Of a stretch of DNA of 64,000 nt, positions 1 through 11,004 are shown one piece after another. The stretch lies in the NCBI GenBank assembly GCA_026874595.1, contig CM049307.1, forward strand, positions 24,280,362 to 24,344,361. The letters run 5' to 3'. Position 1 is the first letter of the stretch. Each line of letters opens with the position of its first letter. The notes beneath the pieces were generated by a model, which made no database searches, was not told the origin of the DNA, and saw nothing but the letters and a program-made list of their open reading frames with translations. The DNA comes from Sipunculus nudus. Lineage: Eukaryota > Annelida > Sipuncula > Golfingiida > Sipunculidae. The translations under genes and the position numbers were made by a program.

Positions 1-1706
1 AACAGTGTAGGTTATTCACACCTAGGCCCGCCAACTTTAAGAGATATGAATGAAATGCTACAAAGTATTTATATCTTCTTCAGGTCTGTAAAAAGAATGG
101 GGTGGGGGGGGGGGGGGGGAGGGGGCCCCAGAGAAAAAGGCTCCCTGTGGTACAGTATTAACTGCAGACAGCCTGATCAAGCTCAACTCAGTGGAGAGAG
201 GACTTGCCCTAGTGACAGGATTGCATAACATTATGTCAACAGCCTTACTGTAATGACCTACAGGCACCAAAGTGGACTGCTTGACAATATAAGGGAATAC
301 AATAAGAGCCTCCAAAAAAATTCAATAACTAGCCTAATTTTGCAGCTTTCATTTTCAAATTTCAGATTTTAACAGATCAAATCCTTATGTGCACATGCTG
401 TGAAAATTAAATCCACAGTACTTACAGGAAAGAAAAACATGCCATGGCCAAATTTGGGCAAAATTTAAGGTACCAATTTTTATTTTTGCTAATATTTAAA
501 AAAATTTAAAAGATTTTGATCTAATTTTGGGTATACAATTTAATTTTGATTACTTGAAAAAAAGTCCTTAGCTTTAACATGGTTTGTGTTAAGCGACCAA
601 ATATCTGTCCTGATTTTTTACAAAATGCATTATGTTTGAGCCCATAACTTTTTAAAAATTATATAATACAGACCTTATTTCTGGCAAGTACATAGGAACT
701 ATATAGAGGAATATTTATGGTAAATATGAGGAAAAACAGATGAGTGGTTTTGACATTAGGCAGTCCTGAAGTGTGAAAATAGGTTTTTTAATAAAAAATT
801 GAGGTTTTTCCTTAATTTCGCAAAGGAACAAAGTCGCGAAAACCCAATTTTCAGCTTGGTAGGAGATCTTGGGGACATCTAACATTATGCCAACAGCCTG
901 GGGAGCATAAACATGTGCACTGAATGACCTACAGTCATCAAAGTGGACTGCTTGACAATGTAAGGGAATACAACAAGAGCCTCCAAAAAAATTCAATAAC
1001 TAGCCTAATTTTGCAGCTTTAATTTTCAAATTTCAGATTTTAACAGATTAAATCCTTATGTGTACATGCTGTGAAATTTAAATCCACAGTACTCACAGGA
1101 AAAAAACGTGCCATGGCCAAAGTTGGGCAAAATTTAAGGTACAAATTTTATATTTTTGCCAATATTTAAAAATTTTTACAGATTTTGATCTAATTTTTGA
1201 TATAAAATTAAATTTTGATTAATTAAAGTTGTATTACTGAAAAAAAGTCCCTACCTTTAACCCTTTTGGTCTTAAGTGACCAAATATCTTTCCTGATTTT
1301 TTTACAAAGTCCATTATGTTTGGGCCCATAACTTTGTTAAATTATATAATGCTGACATAATTTCTGGCATAGGAACTATATAGAGGAATATTTATGGTAA
1401 ATATGAAGAAAACCAGATGAGTGGTTTTGATATTAGGCAGTCCTGAAGTGTGAAAATAGATTTCTAATAAAAAATTGAGGTTTTTCCTTAATATTTCGAA
1501 GGAATGAAGTCCTATTGACCCAATTTTTGGCATGTAAGGAGATTTTGGGAACATCTAAGTGTATGCCGAATTTCAGATTCGTAGGTCCAATGGTGTCAAA
1601 ACGTGCCAGTCTAACGGACGGACATCCGGGCGGACGGACGGACAGACGGACGGATGAGAGACAATGGACCACAACTATAGCTCAGATGACTTATAGTCAG
1701 CTGAGC
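1..1706 (-). repeat. Dispersed repeat family, two tandem copies (minus orientation)
   Basis: Two related units follow each other: sequence around 250-720 recurs at about 925-1400, an offset of about 673 bases, with the same landmarks in the same order (TCAAAGTGGACTGCTTGACA-like, then CTCCAAAAAAATTCAATAAC, then AATCCTTATGTG). The block ends near 1606-1706 with GGACGGACGGACAGACGG and CAGATGACTTATAGTCAGCT. The opposite-strand form recurs at 34855-35560 and 39225-39860, and another same-orientation copy at 23260-24320. No transposase or polymerase is visible, so this looks like a non-autonomous element. A poly-G tract (about 100-125) lies inside. Small open frames here are chance. Confidence 0.75.
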
Positions 1707-1789
1707 TAATGATTCAAGATGGTGCCACCAGTCTTAAATATAAGATGAAGGTATCCAAGATCAATGAACATGCACAATTTCAGCCAAAA

Positions 1790-2435
1790 CTGTCCATTAG
1801 TTTTTGACTTATAATGCTCACAGTACTGTCAAGTGGCAAAGATGAGGTATTAAAAGGCACATAAACAAGAAAAGGACAGAAGGTTGCGCCACCTGTCTTC
1901 TAAAAGAGACAAAGCTATCCAAGATCTTCAGTCAATTTTATTTTTGGACCAATCCATGAATCATTTATTGAGATATTTATGATTTTGTGTGATTTTCACC
2001 ATATATGGCAATATTCAAGGTCAAGGCAACTCTCATAGGAAAGGTCATGACCCCAATTTAAATATATATCATTCCATAACCAATGTCCATGTATATTCAT
2101 AATATGAAAGAAATCTGTCCATTAGTTTTTGACGTATAAGGCTCACAGTACTGTCAAGTAGCAATGATTGGGGTATTAAATGGCACGAAAAAAAAAAAAC
2201 CAGAAAAGGACAATAGGTGGCACCACCAGTTTCTGGTACATGACAACACTATCCAAGATCTTCAGTCAACTTGATTTTTGGATCAATCCATGCAAGATTT
2301 CTTGAGATATTTAAGAATTTGTGTGATTTTCCCCCAAAATTGACCTATTCAAGGTCAAGGTCATTCTTCAAGTAAAGGTCATGACCTTTTTTAAATAGGC
2401 TTTGTCCTCACACCCATATCTATGCATATGTCAAG
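1790..2435. repeat. Tandem repeat, ~320-bp unit, 2 copies
   Basis: CCATTAGTTTTTGAC near 1793 and again near 2117 starts two imperfect copies. Both contain GCTCACAGTACTGTCAAGT, then CTATCCAAGATCTTCAGTCA, then CAAGGTCAAGG and AAAGGTCATGACC. The unit is rich in AAGGTCA-like half-sites. The region beyond it (2440-2950) shows no recognised feature. Confidence 0.7.
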
Positions 2436-2959
2436 TTTGGTAAAGATCCGTGAAATATTTTTTGAGTTATTGGGTCCAATAGATCTCTGTGGAGGCCGCG
2501 TGACGGTGTTAAAACCATAGTATCCTGACTTTGTCTGGGGATATAATTAATCATTATCAGTCATCAGGGAAGGAGGTTTTGAACACAAGGGCCTTGAGGC
2601 ACAAATAGTCCAACGCCATGTGTTTAACTAGAAAATGTGGCATCAGTGATGGGGCGGGATGGGCAGACAGACTGAAGGATGCAGACCATTTTAGTAGTCC
2701 CCCACCTTACAAAGTATTTTTTATTACATCACAAGTGGACAGTCGTTTGTGGTTTTGACTATCTTAGATTAGGCACTTAATATTAAGATTATAATTTTTG
2801 GAAGTTTAACACAAAGACAATTTCAGCACTCATGGCGAAACATTTTTGTGTAAATTACAATCCCTGTAGCCTGCCCCAATTATAATTTATATAAACCAGT
2901 GACAGAACATGAATGAGAAAACTTATTTGTGGTCTTTGTATCTATAACACAATTTCTAG

Positions 2960-3325
2960 CATATTTCCAAATGGTTTAGAAGAGAACAGTTGGCCTATCA
3001 TCTGTACTCAGGTGTAATACATGATACAAAGTCTTCTCTGCTTAAAAATGGCCATTCTGCTATAATGCCTTTGGCGTCTTTCGGTTGTAAAGCTAAGAAT
3101 GAAGATCAGAAGAGTTTGCTACATCATGATGGGCCCCGATTCTTTAAACAACACCTGTCTGTCACAAATTTCTTTAACATCTTGACCCAGGAATTTCCAC
3201 AGGACTATCAATGGACATTGGGTTTATTTGATCCTAACCTTCAGGGGTCATACTGTATGGATTACCTTTTAAGAATGACACATATTACTGCATCTTTGGG
3301 ACTGGAACATTATTACCCCAAGTGA
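2960..3325 (+). CDS. Possible 3'-terminal coding exon, unrecognised protein
   Basis: An open frame of about 120 codons runs from a plausible acceptor (AATTTCTAG ending at 2959) to a stop at 3323-3325. There is no upstream ATG in frame, so if real it is a last exon. The translation looks protein-like (HHDGPRFFKQH, TQEFPQDYQWTLGLFDPN, then C-terminal LEHYYPK), with a mixed composition unlike the low-complexity frames nearby. I do not recognise the family. AATAAA-type signals follow (for example near 3547), compatible with a 3' UTR. It could also be a decayed transposon fragment. Any upstream exons would lie left of the window, since 1-2950 is repeat. Confidence 0.4.
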   Translation, partial: HISKWFRREQLAYHLYSGVIHDTKSSLLKNGHSAIMPLASFGCKAKNEDQKSLLHHDGPRFFKQHLSVTNFFNILTQEFPQDYQWTLGLFDPNLQGSYCMDYLLRMTHITASLGLEHYYPK

Positions 3326-3878
3326 ACCCAACATAATGCAGGGTCTGAAGTTTAACACTGTCTGACTTATTACTGATCTACTGCATTTGATAAGTGCCCT
3401 TCACCTTGGCTCTTTGGTCAACTGGTCATGAATAATTATCCATTATATAATAAAATTATTCCTTCAAATTCTCTGCAAGGTACAGTATTGGACTTCATTT
3501 AACTTACTGACAAGGTATGCAATCAAATCAATGCAAAGTAACTTATGAATAAACTCTCTGTGTGATTAATATTTGACTAACCAAATCAACTATTGTGTAG
3601 GAACCCTGAGACCAATCAGTCTGACTAAAATCCACAGAAGTCTGAAGAATTAGTGATGAAACTCTAGCAATTAAATGAGTGAGTAAACTTTTGAGGACAA
3701 CGCATTAGCTCAAGTTCTTCAGGCTTAACAAATTACCTGTTGCAGACTAAGTAAATGAATAAACAATATACTAACCATCAGACTAGTTTCTCAGGCTGAA
3801 CAAAGTGACAAAAACAACCTACACTCCTACAGACTTAACAAATGACTTACCTTGTAACTTTATAAATATGACAACACT

Positions 3879-3943
3879 GATATACTTAATAAATCCCTAG
3901 CATGGAGATGTAACTTCCTCACTAGGGATTAATTAAGTATATC
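3879..3943. repeat. Near-perfect hairpin, 22-bp arms
   Basis: Arms GATATACTTAATAAATCCCTAG-type at 3879-3900 and its reverse complement at 3922-3943 differ at one of 22 positions. The loop is 21 bases. It lies in otherwise unique DNA between the two possible exons (3326-4032), where I see nothing else. Confidence 0.8.
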
Positions 3944-4032
3944 TTACCTTATCTTACCTATGTAGAAAAACCATCAGACTTTCCTTCCAGACAGAGTATA
4001 TGACTAATTTACAGACTAACCTAATGACCAAC

Positions 4033-4310
4033 CTTTGTGGACTAGAGAAGACAGCAGTCTCATCTTCTTCCTTGGTTTTCTGTGAATGAGATTCATCTGT
4101 TCACACGTCTCCACATCTTCTAGCTCCCTCAGCTGCTCATGGTCACAGTACGCATGAACGATGTGATAGTTTGGACCCTGTATCTCCTTTTCCAGTTTGT
4201 AGCGGGGAAGGAACTTCTGTGGTTGGCGACGCTGGCAAGAACGAACAAAACCTACCACAACCAGCAACAGTAGAATAGACAAGACAGGCCGCCCCTTCAC
4301 CATGTTATAC
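4033..4310 (-). CDS. Exon with start codon: secreted or single-pass membrane protein, unrecognised
   Basis: On the minus strand an acceptor (ATATTTACAG) precedes 4310, an ATG follows at 4303-4301, and a donor (AAG/GTTGGT) follows 4033, giving 90 codons plus one base. If that weak donor is not used, the frame stops after 95 residues near 4016, so it could be a complete small protein. Residues 5-22 (RPVLSILLLLVVVGFVRS) form a strong signal peptide or type II anchor. The rest is charged, with cysteines in SCQRR, HAYCDHEQ and VETCEQM and a basic run HRKPRKKMR. I do not recognise the family. The acceptor implies a 5' UTR exon at higher coordinates; a candidate donor for it lies at 29229. Downstream exons would lie left of 4033 or outside the window. 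Confidence 0.55.
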
Positions 4311-4844
4311 CTGTAAATATACAGACCATATTGTCATCCCAAGAACTAATGTATTTAAAGTTACAGAGGTATGTCCACACTTCTGTTGAAATGCATGGTT
4401 CTTCAAAATGTTAAACCTGTAAATGTAGAAAATCAGAATAATATATGCAAGTGCTGAGCTCTTTTATATTCTTCTACATACATCATTTACCTATATACTG
4501 TTTTGTAACAGTACACAGAAGTAATAAAGCACCCATTGACATACCTGTACCTTAAAGGGAAAAGGTACATCATAAATAAAGACTGCAATAACTCTCATTC
4601 ACTGAAAGTTGAAACCCTAGTTAACCCTGCATAAATATAACATCTGTTAACTTACAATTTAAACAAGGCCTACAGGCCTAATGCGAACCTGTGCATTGGG
4701 AAATACACCCAGTATAATGCTTCAATGCTAGACCATTACTTTTCATGTTTATGAACAATGCAAGTACTAAACATTTTGAATAAGAAACAATTACACAAAC
4801 ATCACTGCTGAAATTCTGGCATGGGTGCACACAACACAAAAATG

Positions 4845-5140
4845 ATTGTAGCTGGCACCACCAGTCTTGTATACTTCGAAGCTATCAGAGATATACACAT
4901 ATGCCAATTTTCAGACTGATATATCAAACCTCTCTTGAGAAATAAGCAGGGACACACACTGTGCAAAAATTATTGTTGGTGGCATCACCAGTCTTGTATA
5001 CGACAAAGCTATTCGATATGTATAAAAATGCCAAATTTCAGGCTGATATATCAAATTCCTCTGTAGAAATAAGCAGGCACATACACTGTGCAAAAGTCAA
5101 TGTACATGGCACCACCTGTCTTGTAAATGAGAATACCGTC
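4845..5140. repeat. Tandem repeat, ~125-bp unit
   Basis: GGCACCACCAGTCTTGTATAC (one base trimmed or changed between copies) recurs near 4854, 4982 and 5108. Each copy continues with AAGCTAT, a TATATCAAA tract, AAATAAGCAGG and CACACTGTGCAAAA. About 2.3 imperfect copies. The flanking 4311-4844 has no recognisable feature. Confidence 0.7.
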
Positions 5141-5264
5141 AAAGACGCATAGACAGGTCAAAATATCAGTCCAATACATCAAACTTCCCCAAAATTTGAT
5201 GCACTGGGCTGACAAGGCTTAGGTGAGTAAGGCAGTTGCCCCCGAATGACCTGTGACAAATTGC

Positions 5265-5560
5265 TGCCTCAAGCTACTGCACTGAGTTAACTCTTGACCT
5301 GCACCTGGCTAGACTGAGTGAACTTTTGACCTGTACCTGGCTGCACTGAGTGAACTCTTGACCTGTTGCATAATCTGACACAGTTGGCAGTCTGCTAAAG
5401 CTATAAATAGATTCAGGCTGAACTTTGGTGCCAAATATGATGCAGTGAGCAGTCTGCCAAAGCTATAAATAGAATGCAGCTACTGCACTCAGTGAACTCT
5501 TGACCTATACCTGGCTGCACTTCTTCCAATCCTGGCACTGTGGCAAAACTATTTATAGAG
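5265..5560. repeat. Short imperfect tandem repeats, ~45 to 55-bp units
   Basis: CTGCACTGAGTGAACTCTTG recurs with changes near 5277, 5315, 5343 and 5483, each followed by ACCTG and CACCTGGCT or TACCTGGCTGCAC. A second motif, CAGTCTGCCAAAGCTATAAA, occurs near 5390 and 5450. Confidence 0.6.
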
Positions 5561-6074
5561 CTGACATCATCTTGGCTAATGGCCAACATCAAGGCACTGG
5601 CAATCTGCCAATGGTAAACCAAGTGCTGCCATCTGAACACAAAAGTGGTCCCTACTTGAAATAACTTTGAAATTTATTTTCCCAATACAAAATGCTTTTC
5701 AGCTGACTTTTTATAAAAAAGAAATCAGGAATATATGTAAAATTATTATGGATGCATACTGAATGCAAAATTAAAATACAGATATATCTCACTGATGGCA
5801 AATTCTTGAATTAAGTTGAGTAGGGATACCAATAATTTATAATCCACGTACTGTTGTCTTTATATAGCCACAGAGAGCTAAATATCTGTGATTGTAATAT
5901 TGCCTGGTAATAACTTAAATCATAAATCTAAATTGTTTAAAAGCTTTTAAAAAAACTTTCTTGTCAATATTAACCAAAGATAACCTGAAATCTAAATGTC
6001 TAGTGGCATGATATAATAGATGCTAATAAACTGGTGCCAGGCTAGACGTAACAGCATCACACAGCTAACATATA

Positions 6075-7130
6075 TGGTAAAATGACTCAATTCAATCTCC
6101 ATAATTCAGCCAAAAATCATTCATGTGGAACCATAAATGACAATTATTATAAGAATTATTGTAGGAATTATTCTTGTAAAATATTCAACAAACTTGCTTC
6201 AGTGGCATCAGTCGAAAAACATTTCGCAGGTTATAACTCATATAAGACGAAACAGCAAACTGGCTAAGTTCAGCTTCCCGTAACTCAGCCAAAAAGCACT
6301 GAACCAAAACCATTTGAACAAACTTGAATTATCAACATCTGAGGATAATTAATGTGCAAGATTTAGGAATTTGGCCCAGAGGTTTTTGAGAAGAAGATCT
6401 TTGTAGCCACTGAGCATAAATGGGCTGTTATGGCATATGACTAAATTCAGCTTCCCATAACTTAGCCAAAAGTCATTGAAAAGAGACTATTTGAACAAAC
6501 TTCAGAAAGCACTACCCTAGGATCATTTCTGTGCGATATTTAACATTTTGGCCATATGGTTTCAGAGAAGAAGTTTTTTGTAGCCCTCTGTGTGATACAG
6601 GTACTGACGACCCCGTACAAAAAAGGCCGATGCAGGTGGCGCCACCAATACCTCAATTTCAGATATGACCTATGTAACCAACATTGGCATAAAATTTGGT
6701 GATAATAGCTACAGCGGTTTCTGAGATTTAAATTTTTATATGCTTTTTTGCACAGTTAACAAAGTTCAACTTCCTGTATCTCGGCAAAAAATCTCTGAAC
6801 TGAAACCATTCGAACAAACTTGAGAAAGATTGTTCCAGGGATCATTTCTGTGAAATAATGAACAATTTGGCTGGACAGTTTTGCAGAAGAAGATTTTAAA
6901 AGCTTTTTTAGCTTTTTCCCTATAAAATCCAAGAAAATGCAGTTAGAAAAAAAATAAACAAAATCCGATATAGTTTTTTTGATGACTGATAATTTGCAAA
7001 AAATTTGGTTATGCTAGCTCCTGCCGTTTTTGAGATGGCTATGGTTAACGTACAGAAGATGCACGGCGCACGACGCACGGCAGACGCCGCACGACGCCGC
7101 ACCATCGCATAAGCTCACAGGTTCGCTAAA
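6075..7130. repeat. Composite repeat with internal ~190 to 330-bp repetition
   Basis: A recurring module has CAGCTTCCCGTAACTCAGCC-like sequence (near 6268, 6452, 6770), then ATTTGAACAAACTT, then ATCATTTCTGTG and GAGAAGAAG. The block ends in a CG-rich tail (7058-7105: repeated GACGC and CGCACGACG, then CATCGCATAAGCTCAC). Neither module spacing nor coding content suggests a gene; it looks like a non-autonomous interspersed element. 5561-6074 has no recognised feature. Confidence 0.6.
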
Positions 7131-9539
7131 AAATCAAGAGGGAAGTTGATACCTGCTTTCCATGAAACATCCCCTCACAAAATATGATCCCTTTTCACTC
7201 AGTCGGCTGAATAATTATCAATTAAATTTCAATCATTCGAAATGTTGAATAACCTACCCACTGACTGACTGTGCCAGCATGCTGATATATCCAGTTCTAT
7301 AGCAGCTCTGCAGTGCTGCAAGGGGTGAACAGCTTATTATACCAGCATTTGCCAAGCTGCCTGCCTGCTGACACGTACCAGTAAAAAGATCCCTGGAAGA
7401 ACTATTCCCTTTATGCCAATACAAAATACAGACTACAGCTGACAGTGTTGAAAATGACTCCTCGGCATGGTCAGCACTTCTGATTTTTCAATTTTGTTTC
7501 AGTAATAAAATTTAATGGTGACTACCCCCACCCCTGTGTATAAAACAAAAGCATGCTTATGTCCACTATCTCAGTATCTGGTTACTGTTAAACCATACTT
7601 ACTCTAAAAGTTGACAAATTCCCAGGCTTTAGCACTTTACAAGTTCTTGTCCACTAACATACACCATGTGACATGAGTGGTTCCATGTCTGTTAATATGC
7701 TGTAAACCTAAGTGCTTCAACCCTGGGGCAATGTTAGGTCCTTGGGTGCTAGAGAGACCAGTAAAAAATGAGGGCATGGGAACCTCACCCTACTTGGGTT
7801 TACCCAGCTTGTTAACAGTAATCACTATAAAACATGGCAGGTGCCCTGGCCATAAAACATATACAAGCTCCTGTATGCCAGTATGTGGCCTTGTTTGTAC
7901 TGAACCTTGAAAGCTCGTTGAATGAGCTATTTCATATTTCCCAGACACAGGCTGTTATTAGGTAAAGTTTTGTATTGTCTGGCCTTTGTTATGGTTTATC
8001 ACAAGATTACCATATTTAACATAAATTGTGCAACACCCTCTCATAATGGAATGCCCACACCAAGACCAATCACCAAAACACCAGCATATGTGATTTTTTT
8101 AACACTTATCAGTGAATTGCTCATGGATTGCTCAATATCATGTCAAGTGACAACACATAATAGTAAAATTTCAGGGTCAATGCCCACAATCATGACTGGC
8201 ACTTTTGATTCATGTCTGCATTTCTAACACAACAAAGAATACACTACTCATAATATATGAGATAACATTACTGGAGAGCACAGTAATAGCAGTAAAACTC
8301 TAAATATCAGTGTCAAAGAATGGTAATTTCAAGGGGAGTAACTGAAAGTTTGAGAATTAGCCTTACAAATAATGGAAGAGCACTGCAAATCTAAGTAGTT
8401 TCTCCAATGGGGGGTGGGGGAGGGGGGTTAAACTCCCTTAACCCACTCCTCAGGATCTATCCCTGATATACAATACATATATATACTAGTGATATTCTGG
8501 GTGAATATATAACCAATATACAAATTTTATATTCATCCTGAATATATACACAGGTGTTTTCAATGCAGTCTCTAATAATACAGATAGTAATAGGAAATTT
8601 ATTTTCAATTTATATTTCATCTGTACAGTTCTGATAATTTAATTTTTAAATGTTAAAATAGTAGATAATACCAATAATTGCACCAACTTTGAATACAATG
8701 AACACCTATTCTCTGACTAACAAATACTAACTAAACAATTTTCCACAAACCCTATTATGACAAAGACACAGACGGTCCAGACGGTGTTAATAAATGGGAG
8801 AAATGCTAAATAACAATGCATGTATGTCAAGATGTGTTATTACCAAGAAAAAGTAGGGCTTTTTCACTGAAGCACTTTATCACTATTTCTGTTTATCCCT
8901 CTTGTGAACCATTATACATGAACCTTTGATAAGACATTAATTACAGCATGAACAGCATTTATAAATCGAGTGATGATTTACAAATGTAAGTCACATCAAC
9001 TCAAGGTTGTCATGAACTGGCACTTTACCACTAATTAAACATGATGATACATATGACTCAGTATATCAAATGTACAAGCAATGCATGACATGATATCACC
9101 TATTTTACACAATGTTTACATGTATTCAATTGTTCAACAGGTAATTATTTCATCATAAAGGACACTATCCTTTTGATTAAAGGGGATAAACAACTATGTT
9201 AAACCTCTGTTGTGTGTGTATATGCATACCAATTTCAAATGAATATTAATACACTGCCAGTTTTATACCAACTGTTGACAATGCAATTCATGCTTTCTAT
9301 TTTAAAACACATTATGGTAATAGTACAAGTACTGCACTAAAAATTATGAATAAAATAATTATCAACAGGTACCTTTAAATTCACTATACCCAGAATTAAG
9401 GACATATAATTAGACTAATCAAACCCAATTGAAAAACTTTGATCTAAAAGAAAAACAAACAATGAAATACTCCTTTATCCTCAATAAAAAAATGACAAAG
9501 CTAAATATACTTAAAATGCTGAACTGTTTGACCATGGGA
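7131..9539. other. No recognisable gene
   Basis: AT-rich sequence with short chance open frames only (longest about 100 codons at 7922-8227, no recognisable motif or splice context). A G-rich run lies near 8408-8427. I see no RNA gene, transposon terminus or tandem array. Confidence 0.5.
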
Positions 9540-9659
9540 ACTGGGGTTTCTTATGGTTCAAAAACGACAGATCTTCTGGGCCAAATTTTTCTTGGGAGTC
9601 CCTTATTTTCATATTTTCTCAGAAGGCAGATCCTTAGAAAGTTTTCTGAGGAATGGTCC

Positions 9660-9870
9660 CCCTGAATGCTTTTCCTTTCTGTCTACAGTTTTTCCCTTGC
9701 AAGGTCCCATCTCCTGCATTTTCCCTGTGGGAAGGTTTCACAAGTTGCTATATTCCAATGGGAATGTCCAAGTTGCTGCTTTTCCCCTTAGAATGTCCCA
9801 CTTGCTACATTTCCCCTGAGGTCCTACTTGCTGCATTTCCCCTGGGAAAGTCCCCTTTTTAGCATCTCTT
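9660..9870. repeat. Minisatellite, ~33-bp unit
   Basis: Imperfect units centred on TTGCTACATTTCCCCT with GGGAATGTCC or GGAAAGTCCC between them recur about six times. The surrounding open frames (9429-9862) read through the array and have the biased composition of repeats, so I do not call them genes. Confidence 0.7.
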
Positions 9871-10666
9871 CTGAGCAACATCATATTTTCAAGAATGGAA
9901 CCAATTTGTTACATCTTTCACAACAGCGTGTATACACAGCAGACAAGCTAGTTAGGTTCATCAGACAGGTGGAGCTGAATCAATGCAAACAATGATCCTT
10001 CAGCCAAGCAGGTAGCCAGATAGAGGTATCTTAGTACATAGTGTAGCCCAGGAAGGACACATCAGGGAGGGGAGGACGTGGGGGATAGCAGGTACTACAT
10101 GAACCACACGTCTACCAGACCAAGGTTTATCCCTGCACCAATCATAAGCAGATGAAAAATCACTTAATTGGCCAAATATATAAAACCCAGCATAGCTCTG
10201 TGGCATTAATCATACAGACACTATAAAATACCCCTTTGGGTTGCCTGTGAACATTACAAAACACTGCATTGAGAGACTTGTGTTATTTGGCTGATGGTAC
10301 AGTTTGGTTTAATGATTTAATTCATAAGGGTGGTCATGCAGAGTACTGAAACATTGTCAGCTGTTACTGAAAAGAAATTGGGAGAGCTATGCTGTCTGAG
10401 AATTTGTGGGCATAAACATGTCAGTGCTGTGTTATTTTAAAATTATTATACACAGATGGTTCTTCCTGACTCCCTCTGTTATTATACTACTGATCTGACT
10501 GACATTTATGAATCAATGAAAAACAGAAAAATTCTGTAAACTCTTTGGTACATAGAAAAGAAACTCTTACAGTGTTACCATTTCATATCTTGCATTTTTT
10601 ACAGGAAAAGAATTGAACTAGAGGGTTCACAGATTTGAGATAACATCATAAAGTGCAATATATTTT

Positions 10667-10733
<67 letters not shown>

Positions 10734-10954
10734 AAGAGGAATGGACCTTAGTAAAATTAAATAAATAATTTTTTTTTTAATTTAGTATTTTATGTTATAA
10801 ATATGTCCAGTCAAGCAGTTTCAAGCCATTTTAATTGTTAAAGTATCATTATCAGAGACAATATTTATCAGTTCCCTGACTTGGCCAGAAATTATGAGGT
10901 AATTTCAGATAAAATCCTAATCAGATGGACCAGAGATCACTTAATTGTGTGTGA

Positions 10955-11004
<50 letters not shown>

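Noticed and set aside
7922-8227. 101-codon plus-strand frame
   Set aside because: No recognisable motif, no splice support, composition like the surrounding DNA.
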